Assembly: GCA_013153205.1 (NCBI GenBank)
Contig: JAADEW010000045.1
Span: 1-26,520, forward strand
Origin: Deferribacteres bacterium
GTDB lineage: Bacteria; Thermosulfidibacterota; Thermosulfidibacteria; Thermosulfidibacterales; Thermosulfidibacteraceae
Length of the DNA stretch: 26,520 bases
Direction of reading: 5' to 3'
Shown here: positions 15,763 through 23,207 of the stretch, one piece after another
Layout: each line of letters starts with the position of its first letter
Position numbering within the stretch: position 1 is the first letter of the stretch
Translations under genes and position numbers: made by a program
The notes under the pieces: generated by a model
Told to the model about the DNA's origin: nothing
What the model saw: the letters and a program-made list of their open reading frames with translations, nothing else
Databases searched by the model: none

Positions 15763-16716
15763 ATGAGTATAAAGAACTACGGAAAAGAGTTCACCGACGA
15801 GGTCAAAAAAGACCTGCAAAACTACTTCAAGGACCGGGACTACATGGTTATAGCGGTTCCTGAGAAGGAACCTATAAGGGTTTACGCCCTGAAAGCCACA
15901 AACACCGTGAGAAAAGCTCAGGAACTCCACGGATTCCCCCACATAGTAGCCGCCGCTGTGGGGAGAGCCATCTGCGGTGCACTTCTTCTCACATCCCTCA
16001 TAAAGCACGCCACCAACCAGAAGATACTGCTGAGAATAGACTCAGACGGAGCCGTAAACCACATAGTAGTGGAAGCGGACGGACACGGGCGGGTGAGGTG
16101 CTTTGCAAGCTACAGAGATGTTGATGTGGAGACCAGAGAGGTAAAAGGCGTAAAAAAACTTGACATCGGCAAGGTCATAGGAAAAGGCAGTCTCACGGTG
16201 ATAAAGGACCTCGGCTTTGGGGAGCCCTACTCTGGCATGGTGCCCCTTGTGTCTGGAGAGATAGGAGAAGACATAGCTTACTACCTCTGGAAGTCGGAGC
16301 AGATACCCTCAGCCGTGGCAGTGGGAGTGCTTATAGACGAAACCGGCAGAGTTCAGCATGCAGGTGGATTTCTCGTGCAGACTTTAGGGGAGACAACACC
16401 TGAAGCCCTTGAGGTTATAGAAAAAAGGGTCAAAGAGCTCCCCCCCATATCCTCCCTTTTAAAAGAGGGAAAAAGACCCGAAGACATTGCTCTTATGATT
16501 TTAGAAGGGTTAAACCCCCATCTCGTAGGACTTAAAGAGGTGGAGTATTACTGTCCCTGCTCGCAGGAGGTGGTTAAAAACCTCATCAAACAGATGCCAG
16601 AGGAGACCCTGAAGGAACAGCTTGAGGAGAAAGGATTCGTAGAGGTTCAGTGCAAGTTCTGCAACAGCGTTTATAGATTCACCAAAGAGGAAGTGGACAG
16701 GATTAGAACCTCATGA
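15763..16716 (+). CDS. hslO: Hsp33 redox-regulated chaperone
   Basis: Cytosolic holdase that is activated by oxidative unfolding and protects proteins from aggregation. The chaperone core runs from about residue 38 (IRVYALKATNTVRKAQELHG) through FGEPYSGMVPLVSGEIGEDIAYYLWKSEQIPSAVAVGVL. The C-terminal zinc-binding redox switch has C264-x-C266 and C297-x2-C300 with 30 residues between, the family pattern CXC-X27-32-CXXC. From the ATG at 15763 the protein has 317 aa, some 27 more than usual, with a charged N-terminal extension. An ATG at 15844, with AAGGA 10 nt upstream, would give a standard 290 aa. The extension uses host-like codons, so I keep the longer form with reservation. It lies 16 nt after uvrC and overlaps the next gene by 4 nt. 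Confidence 0.92.
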   Translation: MSIKNYGKEFTDEVKKDLQNYFKDRDYMVIAVPEKEPIRVYALKATNTVRKAQELHGFPHIVAAAVGRAICGALLLTSLIKHATNQKILLRIDSDGAVNHIVVEADGHGRVRCFASYRDVDVETREVKGVKKLDIGKVIGKGSLTVIKDLGFGEPYSGMVPLVSGEIGEDIAYYLWKSEQIPSAVAVGVLIDETGRVQHAGGFLVQTLGETTPEALEVIEKRVKELPPISSLLKEGKRPEDIALMILEGLNPHLVGLKEVEYYCPCSQEVVKNLIKQMPEETLKEQLEEKGFVEVQCKFCNSVYRFTKEEVDRIRTS

Positions 16717-18500
16717 GAGAACAGCTTTCCCGGCTTCTCCACGCCCTCAGGCTGGAGGAGTCCGGAAGATGGGTTATCTACGGCCTTATCATAGGCGTCA
16801 TATCCGGTCTGGGTGCCGCTGTCTTCTTCTACATCCTTGAACACGGCAAGCATTTTGCCATGTGCAAGCTCGCCGGTTTTGAACCTCCCGCCCCTTACGG
16901 CGAGCGCCTCTTTGAAAACGTGGACTGCGGCAGTTTCAACAGGCTCATCTTCTTCTTTCTGCCTGCGGTAGGCGGGCTTATATCCGGTCTTTTAGTCTAT
17001 ACCTTTGCACCGGAAGCGGAAGGCCACGGCACCGACGCCATGATTGAAGCCTTCCACACCAAGAAGGGAAAGATAAGGGGAAGGGTTCCCATCATAAAGA
17101 CCATAGCCACCGTTGCCGTGCTTTCAACGGGCGGGTCCGCAGGAAGGGAAGGGCCCACCATACAGATAGGCGCAGGATTCGGTTCTTTCTTTGCGGAAAA
17201 GCTCAGGCTCACCTCCCGCGAAAGAAGAATCATGCTCATTGCAGGTGCAGGAGGCGGACTCGGTGCCATATTCAGAGCACCTCTGGGAGGAGCCCTCACC
17301 GCTATGGAGGTGCTCTACAAGGAAGACCTTGAAACGGAAGCCCTTATCCCCACGGTTATCTCATCAATCACCGCATATATCATTTTCACCCTCATATTCG
17401 GACACGACAGGATTTTCTACCTGCCCAACTACTTCTTTCACAACATAAAAGAGGTGCCATTTTACATAATACTCGGGTTTCTCTGCGTTCCGCTGGGGGC
17501 CTTTTACGTGAAGTTTTTCTACTGGGTCAGAGACAGGCTCTTCAAGCCCATGCCTGTTCCCAGACACATCAAGCCCGCAATAGGGGGACTGCTGGTGGGA
17601 ATGCTGGGGCTGTTCTACCCCCAGGTTTACGGCGACGGATGGGGATGGATTCAGCAGGCGATACTCGGAGACATACGCCTTGACATCCTCTATGTGCTCA
17701 TCGTCCTGAAGATAATGGCAACCTCCTTCACCATAGCATCCGGCGGCTCAGGCGGTGTTTTCGGTCCCACCCTCTTTATAGGCGGCATGATAGGAGGCGT
17801 GGTAGGCTACACCGCACACCATTTCTTCCCCCATATAGTAACCACTCCCGGAGCCTATGTGGTGGTGGGTATGTCAGCCTTCTTTGCAGGGGTTGCAAAC
17901 GCTCCCATAGGCTCGTTGCTTATGTGCAGTGAAATGACCGGGGGATACGGACTCATAACCCCCTTGCTTCTGGTTTCCATTATAGCGCTAATCTTTACGA
18001 GAAGATGGTCAATCTACGAAAAACAGGTGTGGAACAAGTTTCATTCCCCCGCTCACGCCGGAGATGTTACCGTAAACATATTAGAAGAGATAAAGGTAAA
18101 GGTGGCTTACAAACCGGTAAAGGTGAAGCCCGTCTTCAAAAACGAAAAGTTCAAAAGAATAAAATACATTCTCGCAAATCAGGGAATTGACTGCATACCC
18201 GTTGAGGACGAAAACGGCAACATCATCGGCATGATTTCCTATGACCGGATAAAACCCGCCTTTTTAGAGCACGAATTTGAAGACCTGCTCATTGCTGAAG
18301 ACATAATGGTCAAGCCGGTAATAGTCACCGAATCCCACTCTTTATATGAAGCGCTCATCAGGATGTTAAACGGAAACTCCAGATTTGCCCTCGTGGTGGA
18401 CGAAAACGACCCGAGAAGGGTTCTCGGAATACTGAGGTTCAGAGACATAATGGAAGCCTACAACCGTGAGATAGCCAAGGTAAAAGGAGAAAGGGACTAA
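16713..18500 (+). CDS. CLC-family chloride channel/transporter with CBS pair (second copy)
   Basis: Membrane anion channel or exchanger, 595 aa by this start, the same length as the copy at 8982-10769 but clearly diverged. Filter motifs: EGHGTD (103-108) in place of GSGIP, GREGP with gating Glu E147, GGVFGP (347-352), and pore Tyr Y412 in GGYGLITP. The internal proton-glutamate position is Val200 after E199, so classic E203-type coupling is absent here too. An extra loop between the first helices contains C51 and C72 and probably faces the periplasm. A degenerate CBS pair occupies residues ~450-590, including IPVEDENGNIIGMISY and VVDENDPRRVLGILR. The start overlaps the hslO stop (ATGA). The convergent trpA ends 16 nt beyond its stop and no terminator is visible. 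Confidence 0.92.
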   Translation: MREQLSRLLHALRLEESGRWVIYGLIIGVISGLGAAVFFYILEHGKHFAMCKLAGFEPPAPYGERLFENVDCGSFNRLIFFFLPAVGGLISGLLVYTFAPEAEGHGTDAMIEAFHTKKGKIRGRVPIIKTIATVAVLSTGGSAGREGPTIQIGAGFGSFFAEKLRLTSRERRIMLIAGAGGGLGAIFRAPLGGALTAMEVLYKEDLETEALIPTVISSITAYIIFTLIFGHDRIFYLPNYFFHNIKEVPFYIILGFLCVPLGAFYVKFFYWVRDRLFKPMPVPRHIKPAIGGLLVGMLGLFYPQVYGDGWGWIQQAILGDIRLDILYVLIVLKIMATSFTIASGGSGGVFGPTLFIGGMIGGVVGYTAHHFFPHIVTTPGAYVVVGMSAFFAGVANAPIGSLLMCSEMTGGYGLITPLLLVSIIALIFTRRWSIYEKQVWNKFHSPAHAGDVTVNILEEIKVKVAYKPVKVKPVFKNEKFKRIKYILANQGIDCIPVEDENGNIIGMISYDRIKPAFLEHEFEDLLIAEDIMVKPVIVTESHSLYEALIRMLNGNSRFALVVDENDPRRVLGILRFRDIMEAYNREIAKVKGERD

Positions 18501-18516
18501 AGCTTACCGGAAAGTT

Positions 18517-19227
18517 TCAGCCTGCAATCTCCCTGCACCACCTCTCAAAGGCTTTTATATCTTCACTCAAAAGCTCTATGGCCTTGGTGCCGATAACGAA
18601 GCCGTGAGCCAGCGTGAGGGCTTTCTCCACATCTTCTCTGCTCTTTATGCCGAATCCGAGCACCACGGGAACCTTAGCCCTCTCTTTAAGGAAGAGGAGC
18701 TTCCTCTGCGTATCAGCATCCAGACAGAAGCTTCCCCCGGTGGTTCCCCTCACCGACACAAAGTAGATAAAAGCCTCCTTCACTTCGGCAAGCTTTAAGA
18801 GGTCCTCTTCCCTGCTTTCAGGAGTGGCAAAGCTTACCAGAGGCAGTTCAAACCCCGCCCTTTTGAAGAAGGGATGCTCCTCATTGGGCAAATCCGCAAC
18901 TATACAGCCCTTTACCCCGCACTCTTTAAGCACACCGCTCAGCCTCCCGGGATTTGCCGCCCACAGAATGTTGGAATATGTCATGATATAGAGGTCAACC
19001 CGCTCTCCAAGCCTCTTGCCCTTCAGGTAATCCAGTATGAGCTTCAGATTCACCCCTTTTTTCAGCGCACCTAAAGCCGCCCGGGCTATCACGGGACCAT
19101 CCGCCACAGGGTCGCTGAAAGGCACACCTACCTCTATGAAATCAAACCCGGCATCCAGAGCAATCTCCAGAGCCTCGTCAAAGGTCTTCATATCCGGATA
19201 ACCGCCCAGAAGATAAAGCCCCTTCAC
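18517..19227 (-). CDS. trpA: Tryptophan synthase alpha chain
   Basis: Cleaves indole-3-glycerol phosphate to indole and glyceraldehyde-3-phosphate, channelling indole to TrpB. The 236-aa TIM barrel has the catalytic pair E32 in FIEVGVPFSDP and D43 in VADGP, equivalent to E49 and D60 in E. coli with a constant offset of 17. Phosphate-site glycines lie in RGTTGGS and VVLGFGIKS. The protein starts directly at the first barrel strand and lacks the leading helix found in E. coli (268 aa); the Thermotoga enzyme is similarly short. The start is a GTG at 19227 overlapping the trpB stop (GTGA), with GGGGG 7 nt before it. It is the last gene of the operon. Confidence 0.95.
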   Translation of the reverse strand: MKGLYLLGGYPDMKTFDEALEIALDAGFDFIEVGVPFSDPVADGPVIARAALGALKKGVNLKLILDYLKGKRLGERVDLYIMTYSNILWAANPGRLSGVLKECGVKGCIVADLPNEEHPFFKRAGFELPLVSFATPESREEDLLKLAEVKEAFIYFVSVRGTTGGSFCLDADTQRKLLFLKERAKVPVVLGFGIKSREDVEKALTLAHGFVIGTKAIELLSEDIKAFERWCREIAG

Positions 19228-20381
19228 TCCTTCACCCCCAGAACGATACTCAAATCCTTGTCTCCTCTTCCCGATAAATTGACGAGCACATTTTTACCGG
19301 ACATTTGCGGGCTGTTCTTTACAACATACCCGAGGGCATGGGCGCTCTCCAGAGCGGGAATAATCCCCTCAAGCCTGCTCAGTTCTTTAAAGGCAAAGAG
19401 GGCATCATCGTCCCTGCAGTGCTCATACCTGACCCTGCCGCTTTCCTTCAAAAAGGAGTGCTCAGGGCCCACCCCCGGATAGTCAAGACCGGCGGATATG
19501 GAGTGCACATCCGTTATGTTTCCGTGTTCGTCATACAAGAGGTAGGAAAAGGCACCGTGAAGAATGCCCGGTCTTCCCAGACCGAGGGTTCTCGCGTGTC
19601 TTCCCGGCTCGTCGGAAAGCCCTCCCGCTTCAACCCCCACAAGCTCGGTCTCTTCGTCCACAAAGCCCCTGAATATACCTATTGCGTTGCTTCCCCCTCC
19701 CACACATGCAACCACCACATCCGGCATAAACCCCATAGCTTCAAACTGCTCGCGCGCCTCTTCTCCGATAACACTCTGAAAGTGAGCCACCACCTCCGGA
19801 AAAGGATGAGGACCCACAACGGAGCCAATGAGATAGTGGGTATCCCTGACATTTCTTACCCAATCCCTGAGAGCCGCATTTATAGCGTCTTTAAGGGTTC
19901 GAGAGCCCTCCTCCACCACCCTGACCTCCGCACCCAGAAGCTTCATTCTTTCCACGTTTATCCTCTGCCTTTCGGCGTCAAGGCTCCCCATGTAAACGGT
20001 GCACTCAAGCCCCAAAAGAGCCGCCGCCGTGGCTGTGGCAACTCCGTGCTGTCCCGCACCGGTTTCAGCTATCACCCTGCGCTTACCCATGAACTTTGCA
20101 AGCAGTCCCTGTCCTATGGTGTTGTTTATCTTGTGGGCTCCCGTGTGAAGAAGGTCCTCCCTTTTCAGGTAGAGGTTGAGTCCGTAAGCCTTTGAAAAAT
20201 TTGAAGCAAAAGTCACAGGTGTGGGTCTTCCCGCATACTCCGAAAGGATTTTTCTAAACCTTCTGCAGAAGGCTTCGTCCCTTTTAAAGGCTGTAAAAGC
20301 TTCCTCAAGCTGGGAAAGAGCGGGTATCAGGGTTTCAGAAACAAACCTTCCTCCAAACCTGCCGTAATATCCCCCGGCCAT
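19224..20381 (-). CDS. trpB: Tryptophan synthase beta chain
   Basis: PLP enzyme condensing indole with serine to form tryptophan in the alpha2-beta2 complex. The 385-aa protein shows the PLP lysine K84 in HTGAHKINN, catalytic E106 in AETGAGQHG, and the phosphate-binding loop CVGGGSNAIG. The start MAGGYYGRFGGRFVSE is typical of the TrpB1 group that pairs with TrpA. The ATG follows the trpF stop with no gap, and GGAGGG lies 5 nt upstream inside trpF. The stop overlaps the trpA GTG start, so equal synthesis of the two subunits by coupling is likely. Confidence 0.96.
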   Translation of the reverse strand: MAGGYYGRFGGRFVSETLIPALSQLEEAFTAFKRDEAFCRRFRKILSEYAGRPTPVTFASNFSKAYGLNLYLKREDLLHTGAHKINNTIGQGLLAKFMGKRRVIAETGAGQHGVATATAAALLGLECTVYMGSLDAERQRINVERMKLLGAEVRVVEEGSRTLKDAINAALRDWVRNVRDTHYLIGSVVGPHPFPEVVAHFQSVIGEEAREQFEAMGFMPDVVVACVGGGSNAIGIFRGFVDEETELVGVEAGGLSDEPGRHARTLGLGRPGILHGAFSYLLYDEHGNITDVHSISAGLDYPGVGPEHSFLKESGRVRYEHCRDDDALFAFKELSRLEGIIPALESAHALGYVVKNSPQMSGKNVLVNLSGRGDKDLSIVLGVKE

Positions 20382-20933
20382 TTAAGCCCTCCTCACACTG
20401 TCCAGAAAGGCTTCCAGCAGATAGTAAGACTTCACCCCTTTTCTAAGCTCTACACCTGAGGAAACATCCACTCCGTAAGGCCTGTATCTTGCAACAACAT
20501 AGTCCACATTGTAAGGGGTAAGCCCTCCGGATATAATGGTTTTATCCCTTGGAAGCCCGAACAAATCCAGAGGGTAATCCACCCTAACGCCTCTTCCGTG
20601 GCTGGCATCCAGAAGATAAAACGCCGCTTTCTCTTCAGTTCCGCCGTGGGTTCCCAGAATGAGCTTATGGCAAAGCTGAGGCACAGGCTCATAAAGCTGA
20701 ACGAAATCAAAAAGCTCCAGCATCCTTTCACACTCCTTAAGTTCACTTTTGTATTTGAAAACAGCCACCAGCCTGGTCCTTCCCTTCAAAAGCTCCACTA
20801 TTTTTAAAGCCGTGTCTGCATCCACAAACCTCGGACTTTTCCTGTGAAAGACGAGCCCCACGGCATCCACCCGAAAGCGGAGCATCATAAGGGCATCCTC
20901 AACAGAGGTTATGCCGCACACTTTTACAAACAT
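20382..20933 (-). CDS. trpF: Phosphoribosylanthranilate isomerase
   Basis: Amadori rearrangement of N-(5-phosphoribosyl)anthranilate to CdRP, the third step from anthranilate. The 183-aa TIM barrel is somewhat short for the family (about 200-210). The general base C6 in MFVKVCGIT and the general acid D109 in YLLDASHG are present, with the phosphate-binding IISGGL and VDVSSGVE motifs. It is a separate gene, not fused to trpC as in enterobacteria. The start ATG lies 35 nt inside trpC with AAGG about 8 nt upstream. Confidence 0.94.
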   Translation of the reverse strand: MFVKVCGITSVEDALMMLRFRVDAVGLVFHRKSPRFVDADTALKIVELLKGRTRLVAVFKYKSELKECERMLELFDFVQLYEPVPQLCHKLILGTHGGTEEKAAFYLLDASHGRGVRVDYPLDLFGLPRDKTIISGGLTPYNVDYVVARYRPYGVDVSSGVELRKGVKSYYLLEAFLDSVRRA

Positions 20934-21666
20934 GGGTGAACCTTTTTATAAGCCTTTCCGGATTTTCCGCACGCATAAGAGCCTCCCCTATGAGAAAGGC
21001 GTCGGCTCCCGATTCGGCGAAAATCCTTAACTCCTCTTCCCCCTTTATGCCGCTTTCTGCCACCTTGAAAAGTCCATGGGGAAGGCTTTTGATAACGGAA
21101 GCCGCTTTCAACAGGTCTATCTCAAGGGTATTCAGGTCTCTGCTGTTTACCCCTATCATGTCGGGAGAAAGCCACTTAACCCTTTCATACTCTTCAGGAG
21201 AGTGTATCTCCACCAGAACGAAAAGCCCAAGTCTTTTAGCGTAATCGTAAAGAGCGGCTAACTCCTCATCGGTGAGCAAAGCCGCTATGAGAAGCACCAC
21301 ATCCGCCCCCAGAACATACGCCATATCAAGCTGAACAGGCGAAATTATAAACTCCTTACAGAGAACGGGAACAGCAACCCTGTCACACACCCCCTTCAAA
21401 ACATCCCACCCACCGTTGAAAAAGATTTTATCCGCAAGAACGCTTATGACCCCGGCTCCCGCCCTTTCGTACAGCAGAGCCACATCAAAAGGGTCCCTGT
21501 CGCTTATTTTAAGCTTGGTGGGAGAAGCCCTTTTCACTTCGGCAATGATGGGAGCATCCTTCAGGGCTTTGAGGGGATTGAGAATCGGCTTCTTTCTGTC
21601 AACTCCGGGATGACCAAGAAAACCAACCTCGTGCTCTTTAATCTTTCTTATCTTCTGCAGAAACAT
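20899..21666 (-). CDS. trpC: Indole-3-glycerol phosphate synthase
   Basis: Ring-closing decarboxylation of CdRP to indole-3-glycerol phosphate. The 255-aa protein has the motifs IIAEVKRASPTK, VLCKEFIIS, LLIAALL, LVEIHS, IGVNSRDL and VAESGI, each holding known active-site residues. The usual IGINNRDL appears as IGVNSRDL, a conservative variation. The start lies 29 nt inside trpD with GAGGAG about 10 nt upstream, and the end overlaps trpF by 35 nt. Confidence 0.95.
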   Translation of the reverse strand: MFLQKIRKIKEHEVGFLGHPGVDRKKPILNPLKALKDAPIIAEVKRASPTKLKISDRDPFDVALLYERAGAGVISVLADKIFFNGGWDVLKGVCDRVAVPVLCKEFIISPVQLDMAYVLGADVVLLIAALLTDEELAALYDYAKRLGLFVLVEIHSPEEYERVKWLSPDMIGVNSRDLNTLEIDLLKAASVIKSLPHGLFKVAESGIKGEEELRIFAESGADAFLIGEALMRAENPERLIKRFTHVCKSVRHNLC

Positions 21667-22654
21667 GGCTTCTCAACTCCTCAATCCCTTTTACAACCGC
21701 ACCCTCTTTTATCGCCCTGTATGCCCTGCGGTACCCCTCGTCAATGTCGCACACTTGAGCGGCATACAGGGTAAAAGCGGCGTTGAGAGCCGCCACCTTA
21801 GCCGCCTCTTCGTGCTCACCGGAAAGGGCTCCTGCAAAGGTTTCAACGGCTTCTCTCACAGACTCCACCCTGGGAACGCTGAACCTGCGGCCGATTACGG
21901 ACTCCGGTCTGAAAACGAAGCTCTTTATTCCGTCTTCCCTCACTTCAAGCACCTCTGTCTCCGACCGGGTTGAAACCTCGTCAAGGCCATCAAGGGAGCG
22001 AACCAGAACCCGATTGGTGATTCCGAGAATGCGCAGAGCCTCAGCCACCGAACGCATACCCGATGCGCTGAAAAACCCTATCAGCTGGGCAGAAGGCTCC
22101 GCCGGATTAACCAGAGGACCCAGCAGGTTGAAAATCGTTGGTATTCCCAGACTCCTTCTTATTCCGGCTACTCTCTTAAATGCGGGATGGAAGTGGGGAG
22201 CAAACAGAAAGGCAAATCCGAACTTTTCTATCCACCTACCAGCCGTGAACCTGTCGGTAATCACGGGTATCCCCATCATCTCCACTATATCCGCTGAACC
22301 GACCTTTCCCGTAACCGCCCTGTTTCCGTGCTTCGCCACTTTCACCCCCAGCGCTTTGACTATAAAAGCCGAAGCGGTAGAGATGTTGAAGGTTGAAGAA
22401 CCGTCCCCACCCGTTCCGCAGGTGTCCACCACCGTTCCAGAAGCCTCAACCTTCACTTTCCTTCTGCCGGCTTCCACCAGAGCCGCCGCTATCTCTTCCG
22501 GAAACTCTCCCTTTATGGACAGGGCAACGAGAGAGGAGGAAATCAGGTTGTCGTCAAGCTCTCCGTCAAATACAGCAGAAAAGAGAACCCTCGCCTCATC
22601 AAAATTCAAGTTCTTTCCTGAAAAAAGCTTTTTAGTAACTTCCCTCAGCTCCAT
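21638..22654 (-). CDS. trpD: Anthranilate phosphoribosyltransferase
   Basis: Transfers phosphoribose from PRPP to anthranilate. The 338-aa protein has the N-terminal helical domain and the glycine-rich PRPP loop VDTCGTGGDGSSTFNIST, followed by KHGNRAVTGKVGSADIVEMMG, where many homologues have KHGNRSVSSKSGSAD. FLFAPHFHPAFKRVAGIRRSLG and FNLLGPLVNPA are also conserved. The start ATG has GGAGGT with 6 nt spacing. It is a stand-alone enzyme, not fused to TrpG. It overlaps trpG by 23 nt and trpC by 29 nt. Confidence 0.96.
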   Translation of the reverse strand: MELREVTKKLFSGKNLNFDEARVLFSAVFDGELDDNLISSSLVALSIKGEFPEEIAAALVEAGRRKVKVEASGTVVDTCGTGGDGSSTFNISTASAFIVKALGVKVAKHGNRAVTGKVGSADIVEMMGIPVITDRFTAGRWIEKFGFAFLFAPHFHPAFKRVAGIRRSLGIPTIFNLLGPLVNPAEPSAQLIGFFSASGMRSVAEALRILGITNRVLVRSLDGLDEVSTRSETEVLEVREDGIKSFVFRPESVIGRRFSVPRVESVREAVETFAGALSGEHEEAAKVAALNAAFTLYAAQVCDIDEGYRRAYRAIKEGAVVKGIEELRSHVSAEDKKD

Positions 22655-23207
22655 AACAGACCTCCAAAAAATTTTTCGCTATCAAATCTCCGTGCTCGGA
22701 AAGTATGGACTCCGGATGAAACTGAACCCCAAAAGCCATAAGCTCCTGATTCTCCACAGCCATAAGCTCACCGTCTTTCTTAGAGATTGCCACAGGCTCT
22801 AAAAGGTCGCTTTTCAACTTAACGCTCAAAGAGTGATACCTCACACCAACGAAGTCTTCCGGAAGCCCTTTTAAAATCACGGACTCCTTCAGCTTCAGTA
22901 TTCTATCCGGCTTTCCGTGCTGAATAGTTCTCGCCCGGGAGACCTCAGCCCCAAGAAGGTGAGCTATTATCTGCATTCCAAGGCAGACCCCGAATATGGG
23001 TATTTTTCCCAGAGCACAGAGAGCCTTTCTAAGCGACCCCTCAACGGCAAAAGGAGCAGAAGGACCGGGGGAAAGGATTATACCGGCATATCTTGAGATT
23101 GGAACATCTCTGTTTTCCCTCACCACCTCAACCTCGGCCCCCTGAAGCCTGAAAAGGGCGTAAAGGTTGTAGGTGAAGGAGTCGTAATTATCCACCAGCA
23201 AAAGCAT
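22632..23207 (-). CDS. trpG: Anthranilate synthase component II (glutamine amidotransferase)
   Basis: Supplies ammonia from glutamine to TrpE. The 191-aa class-I amidotransferase has the nucleophile C75 in FGVCLGMQ and the partners H164 and E166 in FGVQFHPES. It begins MLLLVDNYDSFTYNL, the family start. An in-frame ATG 18 nt upstream is less likely because GGGGGTG sits just ahead of the ATG at 23207. The oxyanion segment reads SPGPSAPFAVEGS, slightly unlike the common SPGPGxPxDAG. It overlaps the end of trpE by 20 nt. It may also serve folate synthesis as PabA; nothing here decides that. Confidence 0.95.
   Translation of the reverse strand: MLLLVDNYDSFTYNLYALFRLQGAEVEVVRENRDVPISRYAGIILSPGPSAPFAVEGSLRKALCALGKIPIFGVCLGMQIIAHLLGAEVSRARTIQHGKPDRILKLKESVILKGLPEDFVGVRYHSLSVKLKSDLLEPVAISKKDGELMAVENQELMAFGVQFHPESILSEHGDLIAKNFLEVCYGAEGSY

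Noticed and set aside
18497..18520. Bidirectional terminator between the second clc gene and trpA
   Set aside because: A weak AAAGCTT/AAGTTT symmetry exists, but the stem is short and mismatched, so it is not credible as an intrinsic terminator.
19305..20195. 296-codon plus-strand frame opposite trpB
   Set aside because: Shadow of a well-conserved gene; composition is atypical and it has no recognisable domain.
21783..22802. Long open frame (339 codons) on the plus strand opposite trpD and trpG
   Set aside because: It is antisense to two clearly identified enzymes, has Ser/Pro-rich low-complexity composition typical of a reverse frame, and shows no family motif or ribosome site.
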